Shown here piece after piece: positions 1 to 13,200 of a stretch of DNA of 64,000 nucleotides. Both the position numbers and the translations under genes were made by a program. Position 1 is the first letter of the stretch. Each line of letters begins with the position of its first letter. Source of the DNA: Membranipora membranacea. Lineage: Eukaryota > Bryozoa > Gymnolaemata > Cheilostomatida > Membraniporidae. Under the pieces are notes generated by a model, which was given only the letters and a program-made list of their open reading frames with translations, ran no database searches and was not told the DNA's origin. Location of the stretch: contig OU612074.1 in NCBI GenBank assembly GCA_914767715.1, positions 11,070,062 through 11,134,061 of the forward strand, given 5' to 3'.

Positions 1-1464
1 ATACAAGAATCAGACGTATAGAAATTTTATCTGGAACAAACCTTTGAGCATGATCTAGTTTTTCTAGTGCGGGTCTTCCTGAGCTCCAGTATTACTCCAG
101 CATCCTCTGAAGTCAGTGCTGATCTTCTGCCCCGCTTCCGTAATACTGCATGCTTAGCAGTTTCTGTTAAATGTTCTTTACAAGATTTGCGTATACCAAG
201 AGAGCTCATTCTTGCACTGAGAACAAACATAGGTATAGGTTCAAACACATAACAGTCAGTAGATTGGAACTTCATTCCTGCTTGTATTATCACTGTCAAA
301 CAATTTCCAGGACACAAATGTACAAGTTAGTGAATGCCTATGGCGGTCGTCATCTATCAAAACACCTTGAGTCAATCGTCTTGAACAAGCTAATGATTAG
401 TGAATCATCACAATTTAGGCAATACTCTCACAACAGCTACATAATTTATGAAGATATATATTGCCAGAGAAACGCAATGTTTTTTGCATCTGAAAGAGTT
501 TCTTCTGATTTCACTTCTAATCTTCTCTTTGATGACAATGCAATTCTGATTGATCTATACAAAAAGTGAGGGCTTAGCCAAAGAATTGGTAATATTCATG
601 TGGCCTCAACACCTATAACCATATATCAGTCTTGAAGCCTTAGAAGATGATTGATGCACTACGTAAATTGGAGGTTGTTGTGACAATGTCTATGCAACAT
701 TAATCATGACATTTGACAAAAATTGAGCCCAATTATAGTTAGTCTAGAACTGTCTACAGGAAATTAAAAAATTTTAAATTGGCAGACTACCGTTTACTTT
801 GCTAATTATACACCTGATAAATCTTAAAACCTGACAAAAGCGCTAATAACAAAGATGTTGGGACATTTTTTGCCATGTTAACATCATGAAAAGTAATTCA
901 TTTCGCTGAGTTGTCTGCTAATGCCCATTTTTTGAACACCATCCCGTTTTACAAAAGCAGGTTGTATTCTTGTTGTAATGTTACGGTGTTGACGGATGAA
1001 AATTTTGGCAAGAGGACACAACTTTTGATTATTGTTATACGCGTTATCTCGCTGAAATTTTCCCTTAAAACCGATCTGAAACCAGACAGAAAACAGCTGA
1101 CCAGAAGAAAGAATAGTTAACACCGCTGAAACAAATTCCAGGATGGAAATGTATAACATCAAATGACAAGGAAAGGTCAGCTAGCCTTGAATTTTGATCA
1201 GTGTTAAAAGATTACCAACCCCCCTGCTAGTACTTCTCACTTGTACGATGTCAGCTTGATTACAAAGGAATAAGTTAGGAAGAGTCGGACAATGGTACCT
1301 GTTATGTGTAGAGGTAGAGTTTGACGCCAAGTGTGTGCCAGATATAATCAAATTAACCTTTTCTCAATTTGGCCAGCAATCTTTGGGAACTTCAGTAAAC
1401 TATTAGTCTGAACAAATTGAATTCAATCAGGTATGGAAACGTGAGTTTCAGGCAATCTTGATTA

Positions 1465-1762
1465 CCCTCAGTGGTGGAAATGGGCCTATACAGGCCTATA
1501 CGCCATACGGTGTATAGGAAGTTCACATCAATGCCTATACACCTTCAATAAATGTTTAGGCACTTATAACCTATCATTTTTTTTCATTATGTCTATTATT
1601 TTGCCTCCTGTCATTTCAGTAAAAACATGCTCTTAGATTTAGGCTCAACAAGTCAAAAAGATACACCAGAAACACTGTAATTAGGGCACAAATACAAAAA
1701 AAGTCATGGTCGAGAGAAGACAATCGCGAATTTTTGTTCCTGAAATTTTTCATTATGTAGGG
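1465..1762. mobile_element. Small TA-flanked insertion (MITE-like)
   Basis: Copy B (55,620-55,621) has a bare TA where copy A has 298 bp bracketed by TA on both sides. The ends are CCCTCAGTGG... and ...TATGTAGGG, so the inverted termini are short and imperfect. The interior has a CCTATAC-rich imperfect hairpin. The empty site supports a recent insertion with TA duplication, as in Tc1/mariner-like elements. The superfamily is an inference. Confidence 0.6.
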
Positions 1763-1980
1763 TATGTGGCGCAGGGTTGTTATGAATGACGACTGCTAAA
1801 TCAATATAGTGCATCGAACGGTTTATCAATGAATTTATCTACTGTTGTACAATGTCTCCAGACAATAAAAATATATTTACTTTCATCTTATTTGAAAAAA
1901 ATCAGTAAGTAAAAAGTATTTGCAAGTGGTAGCTTATTTGGGCTGGTTTGGTAGAGCGCCAGGAATATATACCTCATAGA

Positions 1981-4027
1981 TGCCACTGGCCAAAAAGCCA
2001 CTGGCCATAAAGCCACTGGCCAAAAGGCCTCTAGTCATAAGGCCACTTGTAAAAGGCCACTGGTCATAAGGCCACTGGTCAAATGGCCACTGGTCATAAG
2101 GCCACTGGTCAAAAGGCCACTACCCAATAGGCCACTGGTTACATAATAGAAGTCTGATATCAACTTTCCATCGACATGTTTTTTGGGCCTGTAAAACAAA
2201 ATTTTAGCTCCTGATTGCCATTTATAAATGACTTTTTCCTTCTACTCACTGATTCCCATTTTAGTAAAGCTAGAAAAAACCCCACCCACCCTTTGCAAAT
2301 AATTATTTTAAATGACTCCACCTGGACATCTTCTCACACATTTCTTCTGTACCGCAACCCCCAATTAATACATTAAAATGCATCTTGATGGACAAATTAA
2401 AGTTATCACCAAGCGAACAGTCAGCACTTTAAGATCGAAGCAATGCCGCACTGAGAAGAGACAGCGCATAGGTGTAGTTTTTTTTGATTTTGACATGCCA
2501 CATGCGAGGCACGAGTGAGTTGCATACCCTACTGGGAACAACAGAAAAGTCAGTGATCAGGTTACAAAACTTTAAGCAATAGCGATCAAGTTGAGTCGGT
2601 TGTGTTTTTTGGTCATCAATAATAAAAACATTCGATGGATGCACAGAGTGATCTTGATAGAGGCTTGTATTGTTCACAGGAGAGTTTAGTTTTTGTTAAA
2701 GGGATAATACACTTCTGATCTGTGTTTGGCAGCCAATGGAGCACAGAAAAATGTATGTACATACATAAACTCCTTATTTGTAATTCAAAACCCCTTGTTC
2801 TGCTCAAATGTGCATTCTAAATTGTAGTTGTGCATCTCCAACAAGAAATAAGTCAACTAACAGAATTGCTTGTGATCTGATAAAAGCTGATTTTGTGAGC
2901 AGTTGTGTGCTCTTACCTCTTGGTTGGTGTTTCAATTCTACAGATACTTAGAGTGCGCATGTGCAATAATTATGACCTTTGGACTTTAGCTTGTTATTTT
3001 CTAACAGCCCAGCTTAACACTTTTACTACCATAACCGGATATGATAATAAAAGTGTAAAGCTGGGCTGTTAGAAAATAACAAGCTAAAGTCAAAAGGTCA
3101 ACATTATTGCACATGCGCACTCTGAGTATCTGTAGAATTGAAACACCAACCAAGAGGTAGGAGCACACAACTGCTCACAAAATCAGCTTTTTTCAGATCA
3201 CAAGCAATTCTGTTAGTTGTCTTAATTCTTGTTGGAGATGCACAACTACAATTTAGAATGCACATTTGAGCAAAGCAAGGGGTTTTGAATTACAAATAAG
3301 GAGTTTATGTATGTACACACATTTTTCTGTGCTCCATTGGCTGCCAAACAGAGAACAGAAGTGTATTATCCCTTTGAATATCAGATCTGATATAACCATG
3401 TGATAATCAAAATCGATCACAGGGTGCATTGGGTAACAATGATACTAAAAATCTTTCCATGAGAATATAAATTATTGTAACGTTACGAAGAAAACAATCA
3501 AAAAAGCTACACCGCTCTCTCTGCTCAGTGCGGCATAGCTTCGATCTGAAAGTGCTGACTGTTTGATTGTGATGACTTTAATACGTCCATCAAGATAGAT
3601 TTTATTGTATTAATTGGGGGTTACAGTACAGAATAAATGTGTGCAAGGATGTCCGGGTTGAGTCATTAAGAATCATTATCTGCAAAGATGGGTCGGATCT
3701 TTTCTAACTTTACTAAAATTGGAATCAGTGAGAAGAAGAAAAAAAAAAAATTCGTTGAAAAATGGTATACCAAGAGTTAGAGTTTTGTTTTACAGGCCCA
3801 AAAAAACATGTCAATGGAAAGTTTATATCAGACTTCTATGATATAACCATTGAACCAGTTGCTTTTTGGACTGTGGCTTTTTGACCAGTGGCCTTATGAC
3901 CAGTGGCCTTTTGACCAGTGGCCTTATGACCAGTGGCCTTTTGTCAAGTGACCTTATGAACAGTAGCCTTTTGGCCAGTGGCTTAATGGCCAGTGGCTTT
4001 TTGGCCAGTGGCTTTATGGCCAGTCAT
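1981..4027. mobile_element. 2-kb foldback (palindromic) element
   Basis: The left half (about 1,981-3,025) is the imperfect reverse complement of the right half (about 3,050-4,027), with a loop of about 25 bp. Both outer ends are arrays of a 15-bp unit, GGCCACTGGTCATAA and its GGTCAAAA variants, about ten units per side. Copy B lacks it. No transposase ORF is visible; the short ORFs inside are by-products of the repeats. The structure fits a non-autonomous foldback element. No clear target duplication could be read. Confidence 0.8.
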
Positions 4028-4313
4028 ACTATTATAGGTCCATATTTCTGCATAATTTGATCTAGAAATTGCAAAAAATTCTCCAAACAATTTTCAACCC
4101 AAAGATCAAAGTACCCACAAAGGAAAAAGTCCACTTAGACCACTGGGCATGATGCATTATAGGGTGACATTTTTAAGGATACCTTGACACTGAGTTGGTT
4201 CTTCTCTGCTCAACAATAAATTGAGATTTTATCCGCACACGCTGCACTGTGTTGAGTGTCTTTTAGTCAGTCAGCCGATTCTCTCTGAAGAAGCAATCAA
4301 ATGGAGATTTAAA

Positions 4314-5052
4314 CTAACTAACTAATTTTATATTATTACTTTGGCGGCCAACCATATCCCTGGTGAGAAATTTCCTGAAAAATATTTCAATCAAGGTATG
4401 AGGTGCTGAGAAACTCTCTCAAGCTCCCTAGCATCGCAAAACACAAAACATTAGTATTATGTTGTGGTGTTTATATAAGTGGTTTAGTAATGCAGCATAC
4501 CAAAATACCAAGATCTACCAAGAAAGCACTGCTTGTAAGATCTGATTTATTTACATACAAAACAACAGTTCGTGGATTAAATGACTCCCTACGTTTGCTG
4601 AATACCTTGCCATTCAATAACAAAAAACTTACCACTTTCAATAAAACCATTAATGCTCTCACTCTTCACTAGTAATTATTCAGCGTTTACTAAACCCAAT
4701 AGTATAGATATCAGTTTCAGAATGAGCAAATGATGACAATATCTGCTTATCGGTTGTCATATAATTTAACCACTTTGTTGATATACTTAAAGCTTATCAG
4801 CAGGTACTCAACATTTGAAGTAACAAGCAAAAGCTAAAATTAGAATTTCACTGATAAGGTTATGACGCACAGTCGAGCCATAAACTACGACAAGCCACAT
4901 ACTTTCCCTGTTTATATTACTTTTCACTTCTAATGTTTAGACATCCGCATATCTTATCTCTAACTGATATTATGAAAATTCTAACTCTTCATGTGGAGCA
5001 GTGAAAAGCATCGCTGCAATAATCCCACCTGTCAGTAACGTGCTGCCAATGT
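4314..5052. other. Duplicated non-coding stretch
   Basis: This stretch is also present in copy B (about 56,210-56,945). It includes a plus-strand reading frame at 4,403-4,672 that is recognisable in copy B but disrupted there near its start. I cannot assign it to a family, and its decay in copy B argues against a conserved gene. Nothing else is visible. Confidence 0.4.
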
Positions 5053-8000
5053 TTCAGACAACCTTAGAAAGTATGCTATTGGCAATTACGAACCCTTAGC
5101 ATCAGTGTCAGAAATGAGTGGGAACTGGTGGGAACTGAGTATCTGCATGGAGATATAGAAGAGGAACTACTAGAATAACGTTCCTATTGGATTAAATGCA
5201 ACAAACTGTGTGAATATGTTTCGTTTTGACCGGATAACAATAAATCAATCTTACTATTACAAAGCTATATTTTTGCATAAATGCTATGCTGTGAGGAACG
5301 GAAATAGAAATTTAATAAGTAGGGTAATTAAGATGGATATGAAAGGGTTAGGGGTGTTCCCGCATATACTTATAAAGTATATGCTGTGAGGAACGGAAAA
5401 GGAAAGGGGGTAAGGAAGTTACTCTGAATAACCCCAAGTTCCAACACGTAATTTAATGAATTTAGTTATCTTTGTGTATTCAATTTGGAGTTGTTTGCTC
5501 CTTCTATGAAATCTATGAATGAATATCTCGATGACGTAATTCAGGTTCTGTGTGTGTGTGTGTAAATTTGGTAGCACTCAATTAACCACATGTGTCAATT
5601 AACCTTGGCAAAATTTCAAGAGACGAACAGCTGGCTTCCCTTTCCAGGTTTAGAGAAACCCTTGGAATTGTTCATACGTCTGACCACTCTTGAACTAAGG
5701 AGAAGTTGGCTCCTTAGTCATTCAAAGGGCAGCTCCTGCTAATCAACCGCAGGTATCCCTAAATTGGGCTAGCAGAAAGCTTGTTATAAGCTTGAGACAA
5801 TACTCATGCACCACAAAGCGATTGATAACTGTATGCGGTTTATGAACTCGTGGCTATAATAAATATTAGCCTGTGGTTCGTAGTTTGATATATATATTGC
5901 GTAGTTATCTATAAATAATCTCACTTATTTGTGGAGATTTAAATTCCAACAAGGTTGTTGGACTTTGAAGTCCAATTAGGTGACACCGGCAGTTGTATTG
6001 GAATCACAGGCCTTGTAACCAATTGATAGGTTACAGACTTCAATTCACTTCTCTGTCTGGAATGAGAATAGCTCTAGGTCGCTTCAAAATTGGCTTTAAT
6101 TTTAGCTCGATACTTTAATTGACCTATCACAATTCTAATTCAAAGTATCTTTGACTACTCAAAGATAATAAAATTCTTGATGCTTATAGAGTGATAATTT
6201 TGCAAGGTCAAAGACTGTGTTAATGACTCTTGAATCCTGATACTCGGTGGTTGTTTACAACTCAATAATTTAATCAAGCGGATGCTTAGTTGAGGCCAAT
6301 ACAACTATTTATTTTGTTCTAAATTTAGAAGTGAATACAAAATGTCAATTTAAAAATGTAGAAGTATAAAATTATTAATAAAAAAAATGATAATAATCCT
6401 TTTCAAAATAAAATATAATTACCAATGTATCCTGTCGTCCTCTTGCTTATAATATATCCAGTCTCCAAAGTGTGAATAATCCAGAGTAAAAATAATTCAT
6501 GGTAAAATTAATTCTCAAAATATTTATCTGAATTAAAAATCAGATTTATATAAAAATATGAAATGCTCTTCTACATGTTTTCTACTGCTATAATATGGTT
6601 TTGTATCCGGTGAGCACTTGTCTTTTTTTCTTGAATTTTCCTCCTTTTATACTCTCCGGTGGTGCTCGCTGAAATCTTGCATCATTCCCAAGACTGTTGT
6701 TTTTCATCTCTGTGCTGTTTCATCGCGGGTGCGGTGCTGTTTTCCCTGTAAAAAGATGTTTTGCTCTCAGTCTTTCTTACATAATTGATTGCATGATTGC
6801 ACCTTATGTGGAAATTGTACATAAGATAATCTCATTGGCTTAAGCCCTATGACATATAGTCTATTTTAAGCCAAAGCATCATATTTGCTTAAAATAATTA
6901 TGATACGCAGTCTATTTTAAGCCAAACATTCTCATTGGCTGTCTTCACTTTGAGACAGTGGAATTTCCAGTGTCCTATAATAATACGTGATCCAGTAAAG
7001 TCAGGAGTTATCCTGCATTATAAAAGGGGAAGACAACTTGAGAAACAGCACTTAATGGAACTGATATCTAGCTTGTACTGCTGCTGTCATGATAGCTAAT
7101 GGTGAATGAATATGTGATGCAACATTCAGGGTCAATTATAAAGAGCAATTATTTGCCATTAACCATGGATGTCATTTGTAAAGGCTGTTCTATATTCTAG
7201 CTGAGCTAATGGCATCTGCGGTAACCAAGTGTGGCTGTCATTGGTTATCATGATTATATAGTTTGATGTCAAAACAAAAAGGAAAAAGGAAGGATGTGAG
7301 GTTAACGTTTATTAATGTGATAATGATATATATATTATGTAATTATAGGTGGATGAAGTCCGCTCCTATACTGGACTGAAATGGCTTTGATTGTCAAAAG
7401 AACATTAATTATCAATTGTATTCATACATATTTTATAACGAAATATATGTAGAGAAAATCAAAGAAAGCGTAATGTTTATAATAATTAAAGCTGGGCTAA
7501 GCTTGGAGCTGTTTTCCTTTTTTTCTGTGCTGACAATGCTCAACATACATTTGCATAACTTGATTATATTAGTTACTGCAAAAGATTACCTTGCGGGCTG
7601 CCAGTTGGGCCACAATCGACCCAAAGAGTAGAGCACCAACAAAGAAAGAACTCCTATCAGGCAGATTTTAACTCTGTATTTCGAACTGTCTACTTTGTGC
7701 ATACCTAACCATTATTAACAATGTTTTCTCCTGTGAATACTTTACTCCTCCAGGGTAGTCTAGGTGCTGGGCGAAAGCCGATCTGTCTTCATTCAAGACC
7801 AAACTGGAAAGCATCCAACATTATTGAAACTTACTAATTGGTACCAGAGAGATTCGAAAATTGGTTCAGGTTCAGTTCAAAACACTTGCTATATGTTTTC
7901 TAGTATATGATGACCTTCATATGATGGCTCTCATATCAGCTACCTGAGACTAAGCTTGGGTAGCTTTATATGTCTTTAATATGAAAATATGTTTATAAAT

Positions 8001-8315
8001 GAAGCATCAGACTCTGAAGATGCTACAAAAAAGATTGGCCAAAGCTCTGCATGGACCAAAAAAAAATTGTCCAGATTGAATGCATTAACGTCATGAGGTT
8101 TTGATAGTCCTTTTACTTTGGTTAGTTTCATTGGGAGCTATATTGTAAAAATAAACAAACAGTTGGAATAAATCGATAATTAGTTTCAAGTTATAAATGT
8201 AATATAAATATTATAACCTCTATTGAAAACAGATCGAATTCCTTCTCCCATCTTGCTGCTGAGTCAAGATAATCCGACACCTACCTTTTCCGATGATCAG
8301 AAGTAACCAATTGTA
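5053..8315. other. Copy-A-specific DNA without recognisable genes
   Basis: Copy B runs from the equivalent of 5,052 directly to that of about 9,522, so this DNA is an insertion in A or a deletion in B. It is AT-rich and has a short TG run near 5,552. A motif GCTGTGAGGAACGGAAA occurs twice (about 5,289 and 5,384). No coding exon or element boundary could be supported. Confidence 0.5.
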
Positions 8316-8323
8316 GACGTGAC

Positions 8324-9200
8324 TAGGGGTGGAACCACCTCTTGAGGTTGGAGTTGAATTTCGGATATTTGACCTCGGATTCAACAACAAACCGAATCGG
8401 ATATGTGTTATGTCTGATCCGAGATGATGCGTTTTTAATCAACACTTACTTTTTTAGCTTCATTTATCTCACCAAAAGTGACAAGGAAAGAAGTATGATA
8501 GTCATTAATTTGTGGTTCAGATTAGATAATGGAGTTTGGCTGAAAGCACACAGTGGTGATCAGTAGGCAATCAATACCTATCTTAATTTCATAGCTCTAA
8601 TTATATCGTTGCTGATTAAATTTGATGGACGTGTTTTTCTGCTGAAATTGAGAGAAGCATCTTTACTCAGATCGTTGTGAATAAGAACATCATTTTTGTC
8701 CAATGATGTCCCCTGTAACATACTATATAGTTTAATGTACAAGGTTATCCTCTTCTTCAGAGTTGGAGGACAATTCCTATCCTAATCACAGCAGAGAGTT
8801 TGGGACATATGAGCAGGGCGTTTGTTCAAACTCAGTGATTACAAACATCGGGGTTTGAGTGATCCTGGCAAACTGAGTAAAGAGATCTTTGTACTCATTA
8901 AATGATACTTTCAAATAAACTGTTTGTGTGATCCTTGCACCGTGGCTGTTTGAGTGATAAGTTGGTCCTTGTAAAGTATTATATCCAAGCAGATACATTC
9001 GCATTTAAAGTAGGGTAATGCTTCAGGGAAAAGATTGTTGACGCTGTTTATCCATGTATTCAATGACCTTAACTGTATATTATGGTGCATAAGTACAGCT
9101 GCTTGGACTTAGCGTTATCCGGATCCGATCCGAGGTTGAATTTATCGACCAATCAGATATCCGATCAGAGGTTGCCTAACCCTGATCTGTTCCACCCCTA
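8324..9200. mobile_element. hAT-like non-autonomous DNA transposon
   Basis: The termini TAGGGGTGGAAC (left) and GTTCCACCCCTA (right) are inverted repeats. They are flanked by the same 8-bp sequence GACGTGAC at 8,316-8,323 and 9,201-9,208. An 8-bp target duplication is the hallmark of hAT elements. At 877 bp with no transposase ORF it should be non-autonomous. Sub-terminal GGATCCGATCCGAGG-type repeats are also visible. Confidence 0.85.
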
Positions 9201-9522
9201 GACGTGACCCAATGCTGCCCTACCAATCCCTTCTGAACATAAGCTTCGGTACCGATGTGAATTCAGAGAATTCCGGCAGCTGGCGAATCAAAGATTCGAA
9301 GGATTCTTTTTATTTATCCCATTACATACGAAAGCATCACTAGACTAAGTAGTCAAAATTATGGTATTCCTACACATTTTCATATCTAATTTTCTTTAAA
9401 ATTGCTTAATGTAACTTAGTCATAATTGATTGAGAGGGCATTGTTTATGAGTGTACCACTCCCTGAAGTCAAATCCTTCCTTATCAATGTAAACAGAACT
9501 TTCTGACAAACTTGACGCCAAA

Positions 9523-10249
9523 ATATAGCACATGTACGGAATCAGAATTGGGTGATCTATCCACCTGGATGGGGATGGGAGAAAGTGAATCTGAACCAAA
9601 CGGCCCCTTTAAGTGAGTGCTTTCTTTGTCACATGATACTCAGGCTAATTCTATCAAAAGGTATGCAGCGTGATAAGTGACTGCTTTTGTATTTGATCAT
9701 TGATTAACTAAAACCAATACTTTAGATTGTATATCATACACTGGTATATGAATGCACTTCAGTTATCAAACACGCCTACTTGCTGTGTAACTGACATTTT
9801 ATCACTGAAGGGGAAGTCCCCATTTATCAAATGAATGTAATGCGCTGGCATTCAGTAACTAAGTAAGCAGGTCAGTTTCAGTTTGTATTACAAGTAAGGA
9901 AGCTGGTTGTATTGAGCTTAATAAGGGCAAAGCTTTGCTGAAATCTTATTCATCCTACTTCAGTGCAACTGTGTAAGTAAGTGTGTGGATACAATATAAC
10001 AGCGTATTATGATTGTCTGGACATTAACCAAGAGCTTTGATTTAGTTGTATTGTATGTGATTAAACACAGCAACAACTACTGGTGGTTCAGCTTAATTAT
10101 GAGTATTCTGTTTGGAATGGTCCAAGCTGGGGAATGTCACGCTAGTGCCCAAATCACAATGGCTGTCATACACTCTATGGATTCGAAGTGTGCTCTTGAT
10201 ACCTGTCCCTTGACTCAAATGTTCTTACAGGTCAACGTCAGCTAGGATC
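9523..10249 (+). promoter_or_regulatory. Upstream region of TRIM gene A, conserved in copy B
   Basis: This stretch is shared almost unchanged with copy B (about 56,947-57,672). It ends in a splice acceptor (TTCTTACAG) about 20 bp before the start codon, so the transcript probably has an upstream non-coding exon here or further left. I see no clear TATA box or start site. The small ORFs in it are not convincing genes. Confidence 0.45.
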
Positions 10250-13200
10250 ATGGCTGCCTCACTCACAGGAGACTCACAACATCTTGTTACATGTGGTAAC
10301 TGTTTGGAGGAGGAAGGGTACATTCTTAACCCAGTGCTTCTACCTTGTTCACACTGTTGCTGTGAGACTTGCCTGAGGAATCAGCTAAAGAAGTCTGATG
10401 TAGTAAAGTGCAGAGTTTGCGAGTAAGTATGTACTGTACCACAGCTAGTACAGAGCCTTTGCTTAGGAAAATTGTAGGCGAGGCAAAAGTCTGAGGCGAG
10501 TTCGAAGCTCTACCAGGAGGGAGGCTGAAAGGTCTTCCCCAAGCAATTTTAGCTTTTATTTAGTAAATGAAACGGAAGCGCAAACTTAGCCAGAGCCAAA
10601 CTTAGCCCGAGCCAAACTGTCTCTAACACTAACAACTGTTGCAAAATTAAATTGTCCCATAAAATGAGTGGAAACACAGAATAGGAAACTGCTCTCAGGT
10701 CTCTACTTCTGAGTCTTATTTTCTAGGCAGTCATTTTTGCTGTTTATTTCCAGTGAAAAATTTGCAGTTTCTGTGGAAAGTTTGCCTTCTGCTTTGGAGA
10801 ATATCCCTCCGATATTCTGTGATACCTGCACAAAAAAGGGGAAACGTAGAATGACGTCTAAAGTTTTCTGTATTCAGTGTGACAGGAAGTTCTGCGCTTT
10901 ACATCAAGAGGTAAAATGTGCTGGCTTTGCTTTCACAGAGAAATGAAGGTGCTGTGCCACTGACGCCCAATCTGAAATAAATTGCTCGCTTAAAATATAC
11001 TAAAAAGAGACCTCTTCTCATCTTTTTCTACCTCCTTCAAAAGTTGCAGAAACAGTTCAAGCTGTATTGTGTAAACCAGTGTCCCATCTCCTACTATATG
11101 CGAAATTTATGCAATGATTTAGTTTAATTTTCTATTAACAGACCCATATGGACCTCAATGAACACCACAGCGTATTGGCGATAAAAGAATACCTTGAATC
11201 TTCAGTAGCTGCAGAGCAGAGGTTTTGTGACACACATAAGAGCCAACCCATTGCGCTTGGCTGTGCAGACTGCTGGAGATTTTTTTGTTTACACTGTATG
11301 TCATCTGCCGATATATGTGTTGATGGTGAGTTGTAACAAATGTTGATGTTGATTGCGATCACAGGCGAATTCTATCATCCCCCACATTCCAAAACATTGG
11401 CAGAGAAATAGGTCCAGACAGCAATGTCTTCGCCAATTTTAGCCAATTTGACTTGGGTGCACATGAAGATCCGGAAATCAGTGGACTGCAGCTAAATTGA
11501 ATTCAATGACCATCAACATTTCGATTATGAAGACAGAAAACTTAACCATCTTCTACTGCTCTGAAAACTGTTCTTCTACCACCGTGATCGAAAGTGAAAC
11601 TTCTATCCTGAATTCTGGATAGTAATTAGCCACCTCTTAGAGCAAGACATCCTGTTCATTGATATAATTTGTTAAGTAACAGCTCAAACATGCCCTCCTG
11701 CGAGATGCCCACGTGGCACAGTTTGGGCACACGCCAAACTGCAAGGCGACTTGTGCACAGGAGCCATGGGTTGATTGATGATTCCAGCCCTCGGCACCCT
11801 ATGGTGTAAATATTTCATCACAATTCTGTTTATCATAAGCTGAAATATGACAAAACTTTCATTTATTAGGCAAGAACCACAAATTTATGTCGCTCTCAGA
11901 GTTGTCACATGAAGTGAAATCCAAATTTGAGCCAGAGCAATTGGAAGCGGAAAAGGTGTTTGATGAGTGGTCTGCAGTAGTGAAAGAAGCAACAATACTC
12001 CTCTCAACCTGGGATAATAAGACAGAGGAAGGGGAAACACTGATTGATGAAACAGAAGAGAAACAGGTGAAATATCTGAATCATCAAAGTGAGCGATGAT
12101 GGATATGTTGTCATCAGACTGTTTTCTGTGCAATGTTCCGTTTCAATGCGTCATCACTGGAATTTGTTGTTTGGGTAAACATTACAATTTGAGTATATGG
12201 AGATACTTTGATATGGCAAGCTTTATCTGCATGATGGAAAAGTTGTTTAGTAAGCAGTTAAATCATGAGGCAATTTTTAACCGTAATTTAGGAATATAAT
12301 AGCACAATGAGAATTTATTTTTCAGCATGATGCCATCAGGGAGAAGTATGCCAAGCTGAAAACAGAATATCAGGGGAAAAGAATATCAGCAAAAGAAAAG
12401 CTTGAAAACTATCTGGAGAAAGATGCAGGAACAAAAGTGAAGGAACTTCATCAGAAACTGAAAGAGTTTCGCTCTGAAGTGTCTAACAAACATTGTGTGA
12501 GTAAAAATAGACAACCCTACAATACTTCAACTACTACTCAAATCTAAATTTATAGATGCACCTCCCCATACTTGCATCATTTGCAGGTATCAGTCTTATT
12601 AAGAGCCATTCTGCACATGCTCAGCTCTGGGCATGAGCTGATCTCTGCAAAATTGAGCCTCGGAATTCCGAAGCCATCTGATTGGCTACCTGCTCTGGTG
12701 GCACACTCTCAAATGCGTGCGGAATTGTTAGAAAGAGTTATCTTCTATTGTCACTATTAGCTAAATTTGACTGGCAATTTATGCAGGGGATGTCCTATCT
12801 CCCCAGACCAAAATTGCAATTAGAACCCAGACTAAACTCATTGTTCTTGCACATGCGCAAATTCAAGTCACGCATGATACATACTTAGCCTTACAACATT
12901 CTTTTTGTGGTAATGATACCCTAGTTTATCAGTGATCTACATGCCCAGTCAGATCACGAGAGTCAGTATGATTAAGAGCATTATGACATACATTTACCTA
13001 TTAGCTATGCGGAAAATAAAACTTTTCTCAACCTTTCTCAACCAAACAACTTGTCCCATCTCTACGTTTATTCAATATAGAAAAATACAGGATATCCCCA
13101 TATTTCAGAGCAGCCCCCCCTGTAATAGGTCAATATATGTGAATTAAATGATTATTAGCATGACATTCACCATGATTTTTGCATCGGCAAGTCTTACAAA

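Larger units (their letters stand above)
42..4313 (-). pseudogene. Decayed exons of gene X (copy A)
   Basis: Three fragments, read on the minus strand, match exons of the more complete gene at 21,977-29,882. The exon-6 homologue (about 4,200-4,313) starts FKSPFDCF and soon meets a stop. The exon-7 homologue (1,299-1,407) keeps an acceptor, the LLKFPKI motif and a donor, but has an internal stop. The exon-8 homologue (about 42-277) contains the RKRGRRSALTSEDAG stretch with a GTTTGT donor. Order and strand agree with the parent gene, so this is a truncated and degraded duplicate. The foldback element at 1,981-4,027 lies between its exons 6 and 7. The function of the parent is unknown. Confidence 0.7.
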
